From Chloroflexota bacterium (GTDB lineage Bacteria; Chloroflexota; Dehalococcoidia; Lucifugimonadales; UBA2985): 64,000 nucleotides of DNA. A program made the translations under genes and the position numbers. Location of the stretch: positions 1 through 64,000 of the forward strand of contig JAPPHY010000005.1 of assembly GCA_028877205.1 (NCBI GenBank), read 5' to 3'. The stretch's first letter is position 1; every line of letters starts with the position of its first letter. This document shows, piece after piece, positions 32,894 through 42,075 of this stretch. The notes under the pieces were generated by a model, which was not told the origin of the DNA, did no database searches, and saw nothing but the letters and a program-made list of their open reading frames with translations.

Positions 32894-34054
32894 ATGCAAC
32901 CTGATGCCGCGGGATACGACGCAGAAGCCAAGAAGGCCGTTAAGGCCCTGGCGCAGGAGCTTGGCTTCGACCGCGTGGGAATCACCTCCGCGGAGCCCTT
33001 CGAGGACGCGGAGGAGATTGCGCTGGAGCGCGTGCGCGGCGGCCTGATGGACGGCCTGCCCTGGTACCACGAGGCGCGGGTCAAGCGCGGCGCGAGCCCA
33101 ACCGAGATCCTGCCCGGAGCGCGCTCGATCATCTCGCTTGCCATGAGCTACAACGTCGAGGATGAGGAGCCGGATTCCGGCCGGCCTGTCCTGCGAGGCA
33201 AGGTTGCGCGCTACGCACGCGGTCGCGACTACCACGGCGTCATGCAGCGCAGACTCAAGCAGCTGGTAGCAACGCTGTCGGAGCGCATCGGGCGGCCGGT
33301 TCAGGCGCGGGTGTACGTCGACACCGGCCCCATGCAGGACCGCGCCGTCGCCGAGAGGGCGGGCGTGGGCTGGTTCGGAAAGAACACAAACGTCCTCAGC
33401 CCCGGCCTCGGATCGTGGGTCTTCCTGGGGCAGGTCCTCACCGACCTCCATCTGGAGCCGGACGCGCCCCTCAGGAAGACGTGCGGCCGCTGCACTATCT
33501 GCATCGACGATTGCCCCACCGGCGCGCTTATCGCGCCCTATGTGCTGGACAACACGAAGTGCATCTCGTACCTGACCATCGAGCTGCGCGGCCCCATACC
33601 GCGGCATCTGCGCCCCCTAGTCGGAGATTGGGTCTTCGGCTGCGACATCTGCCAGGACGTCTGCCCTGTGAACCGCAAGGCGCAGCCCACGAGGGAGCCG
33701 GAGTTTCGCACAGGTGAGCACGGCTTCGCGGCGATGGACCTGCTGCCGCTGCTCTCGATGAGCGAGAGCGAGTTCAAGGAGCGGTTTGCAGGCAGCGCCA
33801 TCCGGCGCGCCAAGTACGACGGCATGCTGCGGAACGCCTGCGTGGCCTTGGGCAACATCGGTGACCCGCGGGCGATTCCGGCGCTGGCCAACGCGCTAGG
33901 GCACGAGAGCAGCCTTGTGCGCGGCCATGCGGCGTGGGCGCTTGGCGTTATCGGCGGGGAGGACGCCCGCGCGGCCCTGGAGTCCGCTCAGGTTGCGGAG
34001 GCCGACGCCGACGTCCGGGAAGAGATCGAGGCCGCGCTGGCGGCGGCCTGCTGA
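32894..34054 (+). CDS. queG: Epoxyqueuosine reductase QueG
   Basis: A 386-residue cobalamin-dependent iron-sulfur enzyme that reduces epoxyqueuosine to queuosine in tRNA. The two [4Fe-4S] clusters are held by CGRCTICIDDCPTGAL (about 196-211) and CDICQDVCPVNRKA (about 250-263). The N-terminal domain has the expected GFDRVGITSAEPF and YVDTGPMQDRAVAERAGVGWFGKN. The last 80 residues form a HEAT-like repeat tail (RNACVALGNIGDPRAIPAL). I start at ATG 32894; a CATAAT box lies only 9 bases upstream and no Shine-Dalgarno sequence is present, so the mRNA may be leaderless. Confidence 0.94.
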   Translation: MQPDAAGYDAEAKKAVKALAQELGFDRVGITSAEPFEDAEEIALERVRGGLMDGLPWYHEARVKRGASPTEILPGARSIISLAMSYNVEDEEPDSGRPVLRGKVARYARGRDYHGVMQRRLKQLVATLSERIGRPVQARVYVDTGPMQDRAVAERAGVGWFGKNTNVLSPGLGSWVFLGQVLTDLHLEPDAPLRKTCGRCTICIDDCPTGALIAPYVLDNTKCISYLTIELRGPIPRHLRPLVGDWVFGCDICQDVCPVNRKAQPTREPEFRTGEHGFAAMDLLPLLSMSESEFKERFAGSAIRRAKYDGMLRNACVALGNIGDPRAIPALANALGHESSLVRGHAAWALGVIGGEDARAALESAQVAEADADVREEIEAALAAAC

Positions 34055-34057
34055 GGC

Positions 34058-35041
34058 CTACCCTAGCCCTAGCCCCAGCTCCTGCTTGACCTCGCGCACC
34101 GCGTCGCTGATCACCTGGAGTTTGGCCACGCACTCCTCCTCGGTGCGGGTCTTCATCCCGCAGTCCGGGTCGATGAACAGCTTGTCGGGCGACAGCACCT
34201 CAAGGCCCATTCGTATGCCCGACTTCACCTTGTCCAGCGACTCGACCACGTGGCTGTGGACGTCCACGACGCCCATCGACACGTACTTGTCGAAGGACGG
34301 ATAGCCACGTATCAGGTCCAGGAAGTCGTAGCCGCTGTTGGTCGTTTCCATGTCCAGCATGTCCACGGGGAAGTTGGCCAGGTGCGGGAACACGGCCGCG
34401 AAGTCCCCGTAGCAGATGTGGGTTATGGTGAACGCGTCCAGACCGTCGGTGACAATGGCGAACGCCTTTGCCGCCATCTCCATCTCCTCCGGCCTCACCG
34501 ACAGCGCCGGCTCGTCGATCTGAATATACCGCGCGCCGGCCTTCACCAGGTCCACAGCCTCCTCGTGCACCACGCGGGCCATGTCCATCAGGAACGCCTC
34601 GCGAGTCGGGTAGTACTCGTTGAAGGACCAGTCCACAATTGTGTACGGCCCCGTGAGCATACCTTTCACTGGCTTGTCGGTCAGGCTCTGGGCGTACCGC
34701 CACCAGTCCACCGTCACCTCCTTGTCGCGGCCAACCGGCCCGGTGGCGATGGGTTTGCGATAGTAGCGGTTGCCGTACGACCTCACCAGGCCGCTGTTGG
34801 TGAACCCGGACATATTCTCGGCGAAGTAGGCCACCATGTCGCCGCGATACATCTCCCCGTCTACCACGACGTCCATGCCTAGCCGCTCCTGGATGTCGAT
34901 CCAGTGAGCAGTTGCCTGCTTTTCGAGCTCCGTCAGCTCCTCAGCCCCAATCTGTCCCCTCTGGAAGCGGCCGCGGGCGCGCGTGATGTAGTCCGGCTTG
35001 GGGTAGCTCCCGACAGCGGTGGTCAGCAGTCCGTTGCTCAT
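34058..35041 (-). CDS. Core methionine synthase-like protein (MetE C-terminal domain family)
   Basis: A 327-residue protein equal to the catalytic C-terminal half of cobalamin-independent methionine synthase. It opens LLTTAVGSYPKPDYI. The four zinc ligands of MetE appear to be kept: His and Cys in THICYGDF, Glu in LDMETTNSG and Cys in IDPDCGMKTR. IDEPAL supplies the conserved aspartate/glutamate of the homocysteine site. Short core-MetE proteins of this kind, using methylcobalamin or another methyl donor, are known in archaea and Dehalococcoides. The ATG overlaps the upstream paralogue's stop codon by four bases (ATGA), and AGGGGAG precedes it. Confidence 0.85.
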   Translation of the reverse strand: MSNGLLTTAVGSYPKPDYITRARGRFQRGQIGAEELTELEKQATAHWIDIQERLGMDVVVDGEMYRGDMVAYFAENMSGFTNSGLVRSYGNRYYRKPIATGPVGRDKEVTVDWWRYAQSLTDKPVKGMLTGPYTIVDWSFNEYYPTREAFLMDMARVVHEEAVDLVKAGARYIQIDEPALSVRPEEMEMAAKAFAIVTDGLDAFTITHICYGDFAAVFPHLANFPVDMLDMETTNSGYDFLDLIRGYPSFDKYVSMGVVDVHSHVVESLDKVKSGIRMGLEVLSPDKLFIDPDCGMKTRTEEECVAKLQVISDAVREVKQELGLGLG

Positions 35042-36012
35042 GATGCACTCCCCTGGGCCAGCTTGGCGCCCTCGACAAGGCGCACCAGCTTGGCTCTGGC
35101 GTTGGGCCGCGGGAGGAAGTCCAGCCCGCAGCTTGGGTTGACGTGAAGCCTGTCCATCGGCACCGTCGCGGCCAGTCGCCGGATGGTCTCGGCGATCTCC
35201 TCCGCGGTCTCGGCCCTGGTGTTGCGGGCGTCCACGATGCCGCATCCCAGCATCTTGTCCTCCGGCAAGTCGGCGACGAGGTCGAAGTTGGCGGGCCCCA
35301 TCACAAAGTCTAGCCCGACGAGGTCAACCGGCAGGCCGAACAACCGGCGATGAATGCCGGAGGCGTCCCCGAAGTAGGTGCACAGCGCCTTGGTGGCCGT
35401 GATCCCGTCCACGACGCACTCGATGGCCTCCGCGAACAGGTCCGCGTCGTCCTTGTGCTTGAGGATGGACGGCTCGTCCAGCTGTATGACAGTCGCACCG
35501 GCGGCCTGCAGTGCGCGCGCCTCCCGATTGAGGATTCCTGCCAGGTCCATCACCAGGGAGCGCAGGTCGTCGTAGCAGCCGAGCTGCGAGAGTCGCGCTA
35601 GCGTGTACGGGCCGGTGATGACGGCCTTGACCGGCCGCTGGCTGTTGGCGGCGGCGAACTCGAAGTCCTTGACGCTGATACCGCCGTTGGACTGGAGCTT
35701 CTGCTCCGGTATCGGGTGGCGGTAGTAGGTGTTGGTGTCGAAGTAGCGAATGAGTCCGTTGATGGTGTAGCCCGTGATCCCGCGTGCGAAGTAAGTCTGG
35801 CCGTCGTCCCAGCGGATCTGGCCGTCGGTCACGAGGTCAAGACCTGCGTCGACCTGGTCCTGGATCACCTCCTGCGTGACCTCGTCCTCCACCCGCTTCA
35901 GGTCGTCCAACGAGATTCGTCCCTCGTCGAAGCGGTTGATAGCCGTGCGGAGGCTGGGCGCCTTGGCGTCCGGGGAGATCTTCGGGTAGTTGCCCACCAT
36001 GGTCGTTATCAA
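35038..36012 (-). CDS. MetE-like paralogue with incomplete zinc site
   Basis: A 324-residue homologue of the next gene (MVGNYPKISP opening, LVTDGQIRWDD, AVITGPYTLARLSQ, IQLDEPSILK, VNPSCGLDFLPR). The MetE zinc ligands are only partly kept. The His-x-Cys pair reads KALCTYFGD, so the histidine is replaced by alanine, and the glutamate position reads LDFVMG. Only the two cysteines remain. It may bind a different methyl carrier or act as a partner subunit to its neighbour. The start is TTG at 36012, supported by GAAGGAGA 7 bases upstream. It follows the arsM-like gene by 38 bases and is translationally coupled to the next gene. Confidence 0.8.
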   Translation of the reverse strand: MITTMVGNYPKISPDAKAPSLRTAINRFDEGRISLDDLKRVEDEVTQEVIQDQVDAGLDLVTDGQIRWDDGQTYFARGITGYTINGLIRYFDTNTYYRHPIPEQKLQSNGGISVKDFEFAAANSQRPVKAVITGPYTLARLSQLGCYDDLRSLVMDLAGILNREARALQAAGATVIQLDEPSILKHKDDADLFAEAIECVVDGITATKALCTYFGDASGIHRRLFGLPVDLVGLDFVMGPANFDLVADLPEDKMLGCGIVDARNTRAETAEEIAETIRRLAATVPMDRLHVNPSCGLDFLPRPNARAKLVRLVEGAKLAQGSAS

Positions 36013-36050
36013 TACGGCGTCTCCTTCGATTCAGTTGCTTGCGGCCACAG

Positions 36051-36848
36051 CTACGCGGGCTTGTGCGCCACCACCTTCACGCTCACCACGTCCGGGAAAT
36101 CGCCACCCTGCGATTTCGGCTCCCCTTCCCGCTCGATGGCCACGTCCACGAAACCGGCCAAAACGAGCCTACCAAGATACACGTCCCGCTCCTCCGCGCC
36201 GGACACGCAGCTCGACCAGCTTCGGGCGTCGTCTTTCAGCTCCTGCGGCATAGGGCCCAGCGCCATCATGTCCGAAAGGTGAAGCCTGCCGCCGGGCGAC
36301 AGCACCCGGTAGACCTCCGAAACCACTGCGTTCTTGTCCGGCGAAAGGCATACCACGCAGTTGGATATGACGACGTCAACGGCGGCGTCCGGCAGAGGAA
36401 TGTCCTCGATGTAGCCCTCCACGAACTCCACGTTTGTCACGCCGAGGGTCTCCGCGTTCCTGCGCGCCAAGGCCAGCATGTCCGGCGTCATGTCGACTCC
36501 GATCACGTGGCCGTCGGCTCCCACCTGTCGGGCCGCCAGGAAGCAGTCGATGCCGCCGCCGGAGCCGAGGTCGAGCACGCGCTCGCCGGGCTGCAGTCCC
36601 GCCAGGGCCGTGGGGTTGCCGCAGCCCGCGGAGGCGGCGACGGCCTCCATCGGCAGGCCCTCCAGCTCGCTCGTCATATAGAGGTTGGGAAACGAACCCA
36701 GCGAGTCGTCCATGCCGGCGGGCGTCTCGCCCGACGCGCAACAGGCGGCCTGCTCAACGCTGATGAGCGTCAGGCCTGAGACCTGGCGCGCGCGTTCGCC
36801 GTAGCGCTCCTGCACAGCCTGCTTGATTGTGGCGTTGTCGTTGGTCAT
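36051..36848 (-). CDS. arsM: Arsenite methyltransferase-like SAM methyltransferase
   Basis: A 265-residue protein of the ArsM family. The SAM site is [20 protein letters not shown] and [10 protein letters not shown]. The cysteines expected for As(III) binding are visible: CC in [25 protein letters not shown] and SWSSCVSGA. The post-domain order and length match arsenite methyltransferases, but a corrinoid- or selenium-related substrate cannot be excluded given the MetE-like genes next door. GGAGG lies 7 bases before the ATG at 36848; the longer open frame to 37541 overlaps the hydrolase gene and is spurious. An extended -10 box (TGGTATACT) lies 53 bases upstream. Confidence 0.85.
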   Translation of the reverse strand: MTNDNATIKQAVQERYGERARQVSGLTLISVEQAACCASGETPAGMDDSLGSFPNLYMTSELEGLPMEAVAASAGCGNPTALAGLQPGERVLDLGSGGGIDCFLAARQVGADGHVIGVDMTPDMLALARRNAETLGVTNVEFVEGYIEDIPLPDAAVDVVISNCVVCLSPDKNAVVSEVYRVLSPGGRLHLSDMMALGPMPQELKDDARSWSSCVSGAEERDVYLGRLVLAGFVDVAIEREGEPKSQGGDFPDVVSVKVVAHKPA

Positions 36849-36901
36849 CTCATAGCCTCCCAAGTGGACATGCCGAAACCGCCAATCGCGACGGTAGTTA
36901 G

Positions 36902-36910
36902 AGTATACCA
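36902..36910 (-). promoter_or_regulatory. Extended -10 promoter element of arsM
   Basis: TGGTATACT on the minus strand, a TGn-extended -10 box about 53 bases before the arsM start. No good -35 hexamer is visible at the usual distance. Confidence 0.4.
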
Positions 36911-36949
36911 CGGCTTGCGCGGGGCGGTGCGAGTCCCGTCTCTCCCCGC

Positions 36950-37738
36950 CTACCCCACAAACCGCGCCCGCAGCCACTCGATCGCGGCCGCCATTGCCGT
37001 CGGCTCGCTGCGGAAGCGGTGCCCCACGCCCGGCAACATGCGCAGCTCCTTGCCCTCGCCGGCGCGCTCGTAGAGCACGTGCGCGCTGTCGGGCGACACC
37101 ACATCGTCCGCGTCGCCGTGCAGTATCAGCAGCGGCCGCGGCGCGATCATCGACACCCACCTCGACGGGCTGAGCTCCAGGCCCTCGTTGGCCCACTCCT
37201 CCAGCGACGGCGGGAAGTCCGGGTCGCGGATGATGCCCATCTCCCTCATGCGCTCCAGGTCCTCGGCGGGGTTGGCTCTCGCCCGCGTCTCCGCCGGCCC
37301 CGCGAACGACACCAGGCCTGCCACCTCCGGTCGGTGTGCCGTGGCGTAGGTCGCCACAGCCGCCCCCATGCTCGAACCGAGCAGCGCCAGGCGGCTCGCG
37401 TCCACCTCCGGCCTCGCGAGCATCCATGTGATCACGGCGTCCAGGTCGTGCGCCCAGCCCATCGCGTGGAAGTTGCCGCCGCTTTCGCCCGTCCCGCGGA
37501 AGTTGAAGATCAGCGTGGCGAACCCCTCCAGCGCGCACCACTCCGCCACGCCGGGGTAGCTCAGGCCGACGTCCGGCGCGGGCGGCGCGCCCGGCTCCGG
37601 GCGCGGTCCGGCCGGCATCCCGTGGCAGATCACCAGCCCAGGGTGCGGCCCGTCGCCCGCCGGTACGAACAGCGTCGCCGCAAGCTCTATTCCACTGGGG
37701 TCCAGCCGGAAGTTGTCGCTCGTGACCAAGGTTGTCAC
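36950..37738 (-). CDS. Alpha/beta hydrolase
   Basis: A 262-residue serine hydrolase of the dienelactone/BAAT-like group. The oxyanion region is LVICHGMPAGP and the arginine-glycine turn is FNFRGTGESGGNFH. The nucleophile elbow is LGSSMGAA (GxSxG), the acid is in LHGDADDVVSP and the catalytic histidine in PGVGHRF. The substrate is unknown. The start is GTG at 37738, with AGGGGAGAG about 12 bases upstream. On the minus strand a TGTTACAAT extended -10 box lies at 37792-37784. The gene is divergent from pepN. Confidence 0.88.
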   Translation of the reverse strand: MTTLVTSDNFRLDPSGIELAATLFVPAGDGPHPGLVICHGMPAGPRPEPGAPPAPDVGLSYPGVAEWCALEGFATLIFNFRGTGESGGNFHAMGWAHDLDAVITWMLARPEVDASRLALLGSSMGAAVATYATAHRPEVAGLVSFAGPAETRARANPAEDLERMREMGIIRDPDFPPSLEEWANEGLELSPSRWVSMIAPRPLLILHGDADDVVSPDSAHVLYERAGEGKELRMLPGVGHRFRSEPTAMAAAIEWLRARFVG

Positions 37739-37887
37739 CTCACTGTCTCTCCCCTCGCTGGCGGAGGAAGGTAGACTTGCGCCATTGTAACATCCAGACT
37801 GGCTCCCAGTGCCGTTTCCCCTTGAAGGCGATGTGGCGTATAATCGAGCGGCCCCCTGCGGCTACTCCCTTATGAAGGATGGTGCAC

Positions 37888-40485
37888 ATGACCACAGTCT
37901 CAGCCTACCGTTTGCCCACCAGCGTCCGCCCCGTCAGATACGCCATCACTCTCACTCCCAATCTCCAGGACTTCACGTTCGCCGGCGAGGAGACCATCGA
38001 GCTTGAGCTGACCGAGGCAGTTTCCTCCATTTCGCTCAACGCGATCGAGATTGACATCCAGTCTGCGGAGCTGACCCCGGCCGGCGGCGCCGCAATGACG
38101 GCCGGCATTGCGCTGAATGAGGAGATGGAGACCGCCACCTTCTCGTTCGATAGCGATGTCCCTGCCGGCTCCGCAACGCTCGCGATCAGCTTCACCGGCA
38201 CGTTGAACGACCAGCTGCGCGGCTTCTACCGCAGCCGGTACACCACGCCTGAGGGTGATGAGCGATTCCTCGCCACCACGCAGTTCGAGGCAACGGACGC
38301 CCGCCGCGCATTCCCCTGCTGGGATGACCCGGCCGTCAAGGCCGTCTTCGACGTGACGCTGGTCATACCCGCAGACCTGGTCGCCATCTCCAACACACTG
38401 CCCGTAAGCGAGACGCCGGCGCCCGGAGGCCTCAAGGTCGTCCACTTCGGCGATACGCCAAAGATGTCGACGTACCTTCTCGCCTTCATCGTAGGCGACT
38501 TCGCATCAGTGGAGGAACGCGCGCCCAACGGCACGCTCGTGCGGGTGTGGGCCACGCGCGGCAAGGAGGAACAGGGCCGCTTCGCAGTGGAGAACGCCGT
38601 GCGGCTCCTCACCTACTTCAACGACTACTTCGGAATACCCTACCCGCTTGAGAAGCTGGACCACATCGCCGTGCCGGACTTCGCCGCCGGAGCAATGGAG
38701 AACTGGGGCGCCATCACCTACCGAGAGGTCGTCCTGCTGTTCGATCCCGAGAACTCGTCTGCCGCCACGCGACAGCGCATCATGGAGGTGGTGTCGCACG
38801 AGATGGCACACATGTGGTTCGGCGACCTGGTCACAATGGAGTGGTGGGACGACTTGTGGCTCAACGAGAGCTTTGCCTCCTGGATGGGCGATAAGGCCGT
38901 CGACCACCAGTACCCCGAGTGGAACATGTGGACGCAGTTCGTGTTTCAGGATACCAACTCCGCCCTGAGTCTGGACGGCCTCCGCAACTCACACCCCATC
39001 GAGGCCAGGGTGGACAACCCCGCGCAGATCCGCGAGCTCTTCGACGCCATCAGCTACAGCAAGGGCGGCTCCGTCCTCCGAATGCTGGAGGACTTTCTCG
39101 GCGCGGACGTGTTCCAGCGCGGCCTCCACGGCTACCTATCGGCTCACCAGTACGGCAACGCGCGGACGGAGGACCTGTGGAAGGCGCTGGAGGAGGCGTC
39201 AGGCCAGCCGGTCACCACCATCATGGATTCCTGGGTAAAGCAGATGGGCTACCCCGTCCTGAGCGCCGGCACTCAGCGACACGGCGGCCAGTTGAGCGTG
39301 TCCCTCTCGCAGCAGCGCTTCCTCTACGACCACCTCATGGAGAGCGGCGAGGAGGACACTACTCTTTGGCAGGTGCCGGTCGGCATCGCCCGCGCGGGCT
39401 CCGACGAGAAGGCCACCGCGCTCATGTCCGACCGCGAGGCGGAGGTGTCGCTGGGCGCGGACGACGGGGCGGACGGCTGGGTCAAGGTCAACGCCGGCCA
39501 GACGAGCTTCTTCCGCGCGAGCTACGCCGACCGGGATGCGGACTTGCTGCGCAGTGCCGTCGAGCGCCACGAGCTGCCCGCCATAGACCGGCTGGGCGTC
39601 CAGAACGACGCCTACGCACTCGTCAGGGCGGGCCACATCCCCGCCACTCGATTCCTCGCCCTTGCCGAGTCGTACCGCAATGAGGTGGACACGTCCGTAT
39701 GGAGCGACCTGTCCACCAACCTGCGCGGCCTCGAGAACCTGCTGCTGGACGAGGGCTACCTGAATGGCTACCGCTCCTTCGCTGGCTCACTCTTCGAGCA
39801 GGTGGTGGGCCGCGTGGGCTGGGACGCCGGCCCCGGCGAGGGCCACCTGGACTCGCTGCTCAGGGCGACCGTGCTGGGACAGGCCGGCGCCTACGGCAAC
39901 CCTGCGGTACTGGCGGAGGCCCGCAGCCGCTTCGACGGATACCTCAGCGATCCCGCGTCGCTTCACCCTGACCTGCGCGGCCTGGTGTACGGGCTGGCCG
40001 CCCAGCAGGGCGACGAGTCCACCTACGAGACGCTGTGGCGGCTTGAGAAGGATGCCGACCTCCACGAGGAGCGCATGAGGCTGCTGGGCGCGCTCACGCG
40101 CTTCGAGAGTGCGGAGCTCTTGCAGGACGTACTGCAACGCTCGCTGTCGGAGGAGGTACGTTCCCAGGACACGGTGCTGCTGGTGGTGGCGCTGGCCGGC
40201 AACCGGAACGGGCGCGAGCTGGCCTGGGATTTCGTGAAGCAGAACTGGGAGGAGTTCGACCGCAGATATGGCCGCGGAGGGTTCGCGATCATGCGTCTGG
40301 TGAGCATCACAGGGGCGTTCACCACGCTGGACCGCGCCAGGGAGGTGGAGGAGTTCTTCAACACCCATCCTGCGCCGTCCGCGGAGCGCACCATACAGCA
40401 GTCGTTGGAGCGAATACGGCTGAACAATCGCTGGCTGGAGCGCAACCGGCAAGACGTCGGTGAGTGGCTTTCGACGCGGGCATAG
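37888..40485 (+). CDS. pepN: M1-family aminopeptidase
   Basis: An 865-residue zinc aminopeptidase. The N-terminal beta domain runs to about residue 190. The substrate-anchoring GAMEN motif (followed by WGAITYRE) is near 268-272, and the zinc site is HEMAHMWFGDLVTMEWWDDLWLNE near 304-327 (HExxH plus the downstream Glu). The conserved tyrosine that stabilises the transition state is in ISYSKGGSVLRMLEDFLG. The C-terminal 330 residues are the helical ERAP1-like cap. It is probably cytosolic, with no signal peptide, and trims peptides for amino-acid salvage. The ATG at 37888 has GAAGGA about 9 bases upstream, and a TATAAT box lies at 37839-37844. Confidence 0.95.
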   Translation: MTTVSAYRLPTSVRPVRYAITLTPNLQDFTFAGEETIELELTEAVSSISLNAIEIDIQSAELTPAGGAAMTAGIALNEEMETATFSFDSDVPAGSATLAISFTGTLNDQLRGFYRSRYTTPEGDERFLATTQFEATDARRAFPCWDDPAVKAVFDVTLVIPADLVAISNTLPVSETPAPGGLKVVHFGDTPKMSTYLLAFIVGDFASVEERAPNGTLVRVWATRGKEEQGRFAVENAVRLLTYFNDYFGIPYPLEKLDHIAVPDFAAGAMENWGAITYREVVLLFDPENSSAATRQRIMEVVSHEMAHMWFGDLVTMEWWDDLWLNESFASWMGDKAVDHQYPEWNMWTQFVFQDTNSALSLDGLRNSHPIEARVDNPAQIRELFDAISYSKGGSVLRMLEDFLGADVFQRGLHGYLSAHQYGNARTEDLWKALEEASGQPVTTIMDSWVKQMGYPVLSAGTQRHGGQLSVSLSQQRFLYDHLMESGEEDTTLWQVPVGIARAGSDEKATALMSDREAEVSLGADDGADGWVKVNAGQTSFFRASYADRDADLLRSAVERHELPAIDRLGVQNDAYALVRAGHIPATRFLALAESYRNEVDTSVWSDLSTNLRGLENLLLDEGYLNGYRSFAGSLFEQVVGRVGWDAGPGEGHLDSLLRATVLGQAGAYGNPAVLAEARSRFDGYLSDPASLHPDLRGLVYGLAAQQGDESTYETLWRLEKDADLHEERMRLLGALTRFESAELLQDVLQRSLSEEVRSQDTVLLVVALAGNRNGRELAWDFVKQNWEEFDRRYGRGGFAIMRLVSITGAFTTLDRAREVEEFFNTHPAPSAERTIQQSLERIRLNNRWLERNRQDVGEWLSTRA

Positions 40486-40509
40486 GCGCACACGGTACGA
40501 AGTTCCCAC

Positions 40510-40537
40510 TTGCCCTTTGCCCGCGCTGTGATATACT
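40510..40537 (+). promoter_or_regulatory. Promoter of the molybdenum hydroxylase operon
   Basis: TTGCCC (40510-40515), a 16-base spacer and TATACT (40532-40537), 26 bases before the first gene. Confidence 0.45.
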
Positions 40538-40563
40538 ATCCCCAGCCTAAGAAAGGACGTGCC

Positions 40564-41439
40564 ATGCGAGATTTCGAATACGTAGCACCCACAACCATTG
40601 ACGAAGCCGTCAGGCTGATGGCCGAAAGCGGAAACAGAGCCAAGGCCCTGGCTGGCGGTACGGACGTCATAGTCCAGCTGAGAGGCGGACGGTTCGACAT
40701 TGACCGCCTGGTGGACATGAAGAAGATCCCGGAGCTCAACGAGATGTCCTACTCGGAGGCGGACGGCCTGACGGTCGGAGCAGCCGTACCCTGTCACAGG
40801 ATTTACGAGGACGCGACGGTCCAGGAGCAGTACCCCGGACTTGTGGACGCCGCCTTCCTGATCGGGGGAATCCAGATCCAGGGAAGGGCAACACTTGGCG
40901 GCAACCTCTGCAACTCCTCGCCCAGCGGCGACACCATACCGGCGCTCATGGCCCTCGGAGGCACGTGCGACATAGCCGGCCCTAACGGCCGCCGGAGTCT
41001 GCCCGTTGAGGACTTCTGCACCGGCCCGGGCAGAAACGTCCTGCAGGACGGCGAGATCCTCGTCGGCCTGAACTTCCCCAGCCCCAAGGCCAACTCCGGA
41101 GCGGCATTCCTCCGCTTCATCCCCAGGAACGAGATGGACATCGCCATCGCCAACGCTGCAGCGTCGGTCGTTCTGGACGACTCCAAGGAGAACATCGTGT
41201 CCGCCAGGATAGCGGTGGGTGCAGTGGCCCCCACGCCAATGATGGCGACGGCAGCCGCCGACGGCCTGGCCGGCAAGGCGGCCAGCGAGGAGAGCATCGA
41301 GGCGGCGGGCGAGGCCGCAAAGGCTGTCGCAAGCCCCATCAACGACATGCGAGGCACCGTCACCCAGCGCGTTCACCTGGTTGGCGTCCTCACCAAGCGA
41401 GCCCTTAGGACCGCAATTTCGAGAGCCAAGGGAGAGTAA
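40564..41439 (+). CDS. Molybdenum hydroxylase, FAD-binding medium subunit
   Basis: A 291-residue FAD subunit of the xanthine dehydrogenase/CO dehydrogenase family. The flavin-binding signatures are AKALAGGTDVIVQLRGG and ATLGGNLCNSSPSGDTIPALMAL (the family TIGGN and AxPxGD motifs). The C-terminal CO dehydrogenase flavoprotein domain includes RNEMDIAIANAAASV. It passes electrons from the 2Fe-2S subunit to the final acceptor. The ATG has AAAGGA 8 bases upstream. It is the first gene of a three-gene operon in medium-small-large order. Confidence 0.93.
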   Translation: MRDFEYVAPTTIDEAVRLMAESGNRAKALAGGTDVIVQLRGGRFDIDRLVDMKKIPELNEMSYSEADGLTVGAAVPCHRIYEDATVQEQYPGLVDAAFLIGGIQIQGRATLGGNLCNSSPSGDTIPALMALGGTCDIAGPNGRRSLPVEDFCTGPGRNVLQDGEILVGLNFPSPKANSGAAFLRFIPRNEMDIAIANAAASVVLDDSKENIVSARIAVGAVAPTPMMATAAADGLAGKAASEESIEAAGEAAKAVASPINDMRGTVTQRVHLVGVLTKRALRTAISRAKGE

Positions 41440-41445
41440 GCAGAT

Positions 41446-41991
41446 ATGCCAAAGGTACACGTACAGACAAACATCAACGGCACCGACATGGACTTCCTTT
41501 GCGAAGCTCGTCAGAGCCTGCTTGAGGTGCTCCGCGACGTTCTCGGAATGACGGGCACCAAGGAAGGCTGCAACGACGGCAACTGCGGCGCATGCACCGT
41601 AATCCTGGACGGCAGGATTGTTGACTCCTGCTGCGTTCTGGGCGTCGAGGCGCAAGGCCGGACCATCACCACCATCGAGGGCGTGGCCTCCCCCGAGGGG
41701 CTCCACCCGCTCCAGCAGGCATTCCTGGAAGAGGCCGCGCTCCAGTGCGGTATCTGCACGCCCGGCTTCATCGTCGCCGCCAAGTCGCTCCTGGACCGGG
41801 AGCCGGACGCCGACGAAGGCCGCATCCGCCACTGGCTGGCCGGCAACCTCTGCCGCTGCACCGGCTACGACAAGATCATCCGTGCCGTGCTCTCGGCTGA
41901 GGACATAGCCGCCGGCCGCGGTGATCGGTCCGCAGCCTCCACCGGCGCCGGAGCCGGGGCCGCCGACCAGCGGGACGTCTACAACGACTAG
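41446..41991 (+). CDS. Molybdenum hydroxylase, 2Fe-2S small subunit
   Basis: A 181-residue iron-sulfur subunit. The plant-ferredoxin-type cluster is held by CNDGNCGACTVILDGRIVDSC (residues about 44-64). The second, helical [2Fe-2S] domain is held by CGICTPGF and NLCRCTGYDKI. The last 25 residues are an Ala/Gly-rich tail not needed for the fold. It links the molybdenum and flavin subunits. It starts 6 bases after the flavin subunit and is followed by the large subunit after 84 bases. Confidence 0.95.
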   Translation: MPKVHVQTNINGTDMDFLCEARQSLLEVLRDVLGMTGTKEGCNDGNCGACTVILDGRIVDSCCVLGVEAQGRTITTIEGVASPEGLHPLQQAFLEEAALQCGICTPGFIVAAKSLLDREPDADEGRIRHWLAGNLCRCTGYDKIIRAVLSAEDIAAGRGDRSAASTGAGAGAADQRDVYND

Positions 41992-42075
41992 GCTTCGACT
42001 TCTCGCCTCGGCGGAGTTAAGCCCGCGCACCCGCGCGGCGCCGGAGGATCATCCCTGAGTCAAAGGAGATTCAGC

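Noticed and set aside
36051-37541. A single 496-codon frame covering arsM and part of the hydrolase.
   Set aside because: Only the part from 36848 downward is a methyltransferase and has a ribosome site; the rest overlaps the hydrolase in another frame.
39787-42030. A 747-codon open frame on the minus strand.
   Set aside because: It lies antisense to the aminopeptidase and molybdenum-hydroxylase genes, shows no family motif, and arises from GC-rich codon bias.
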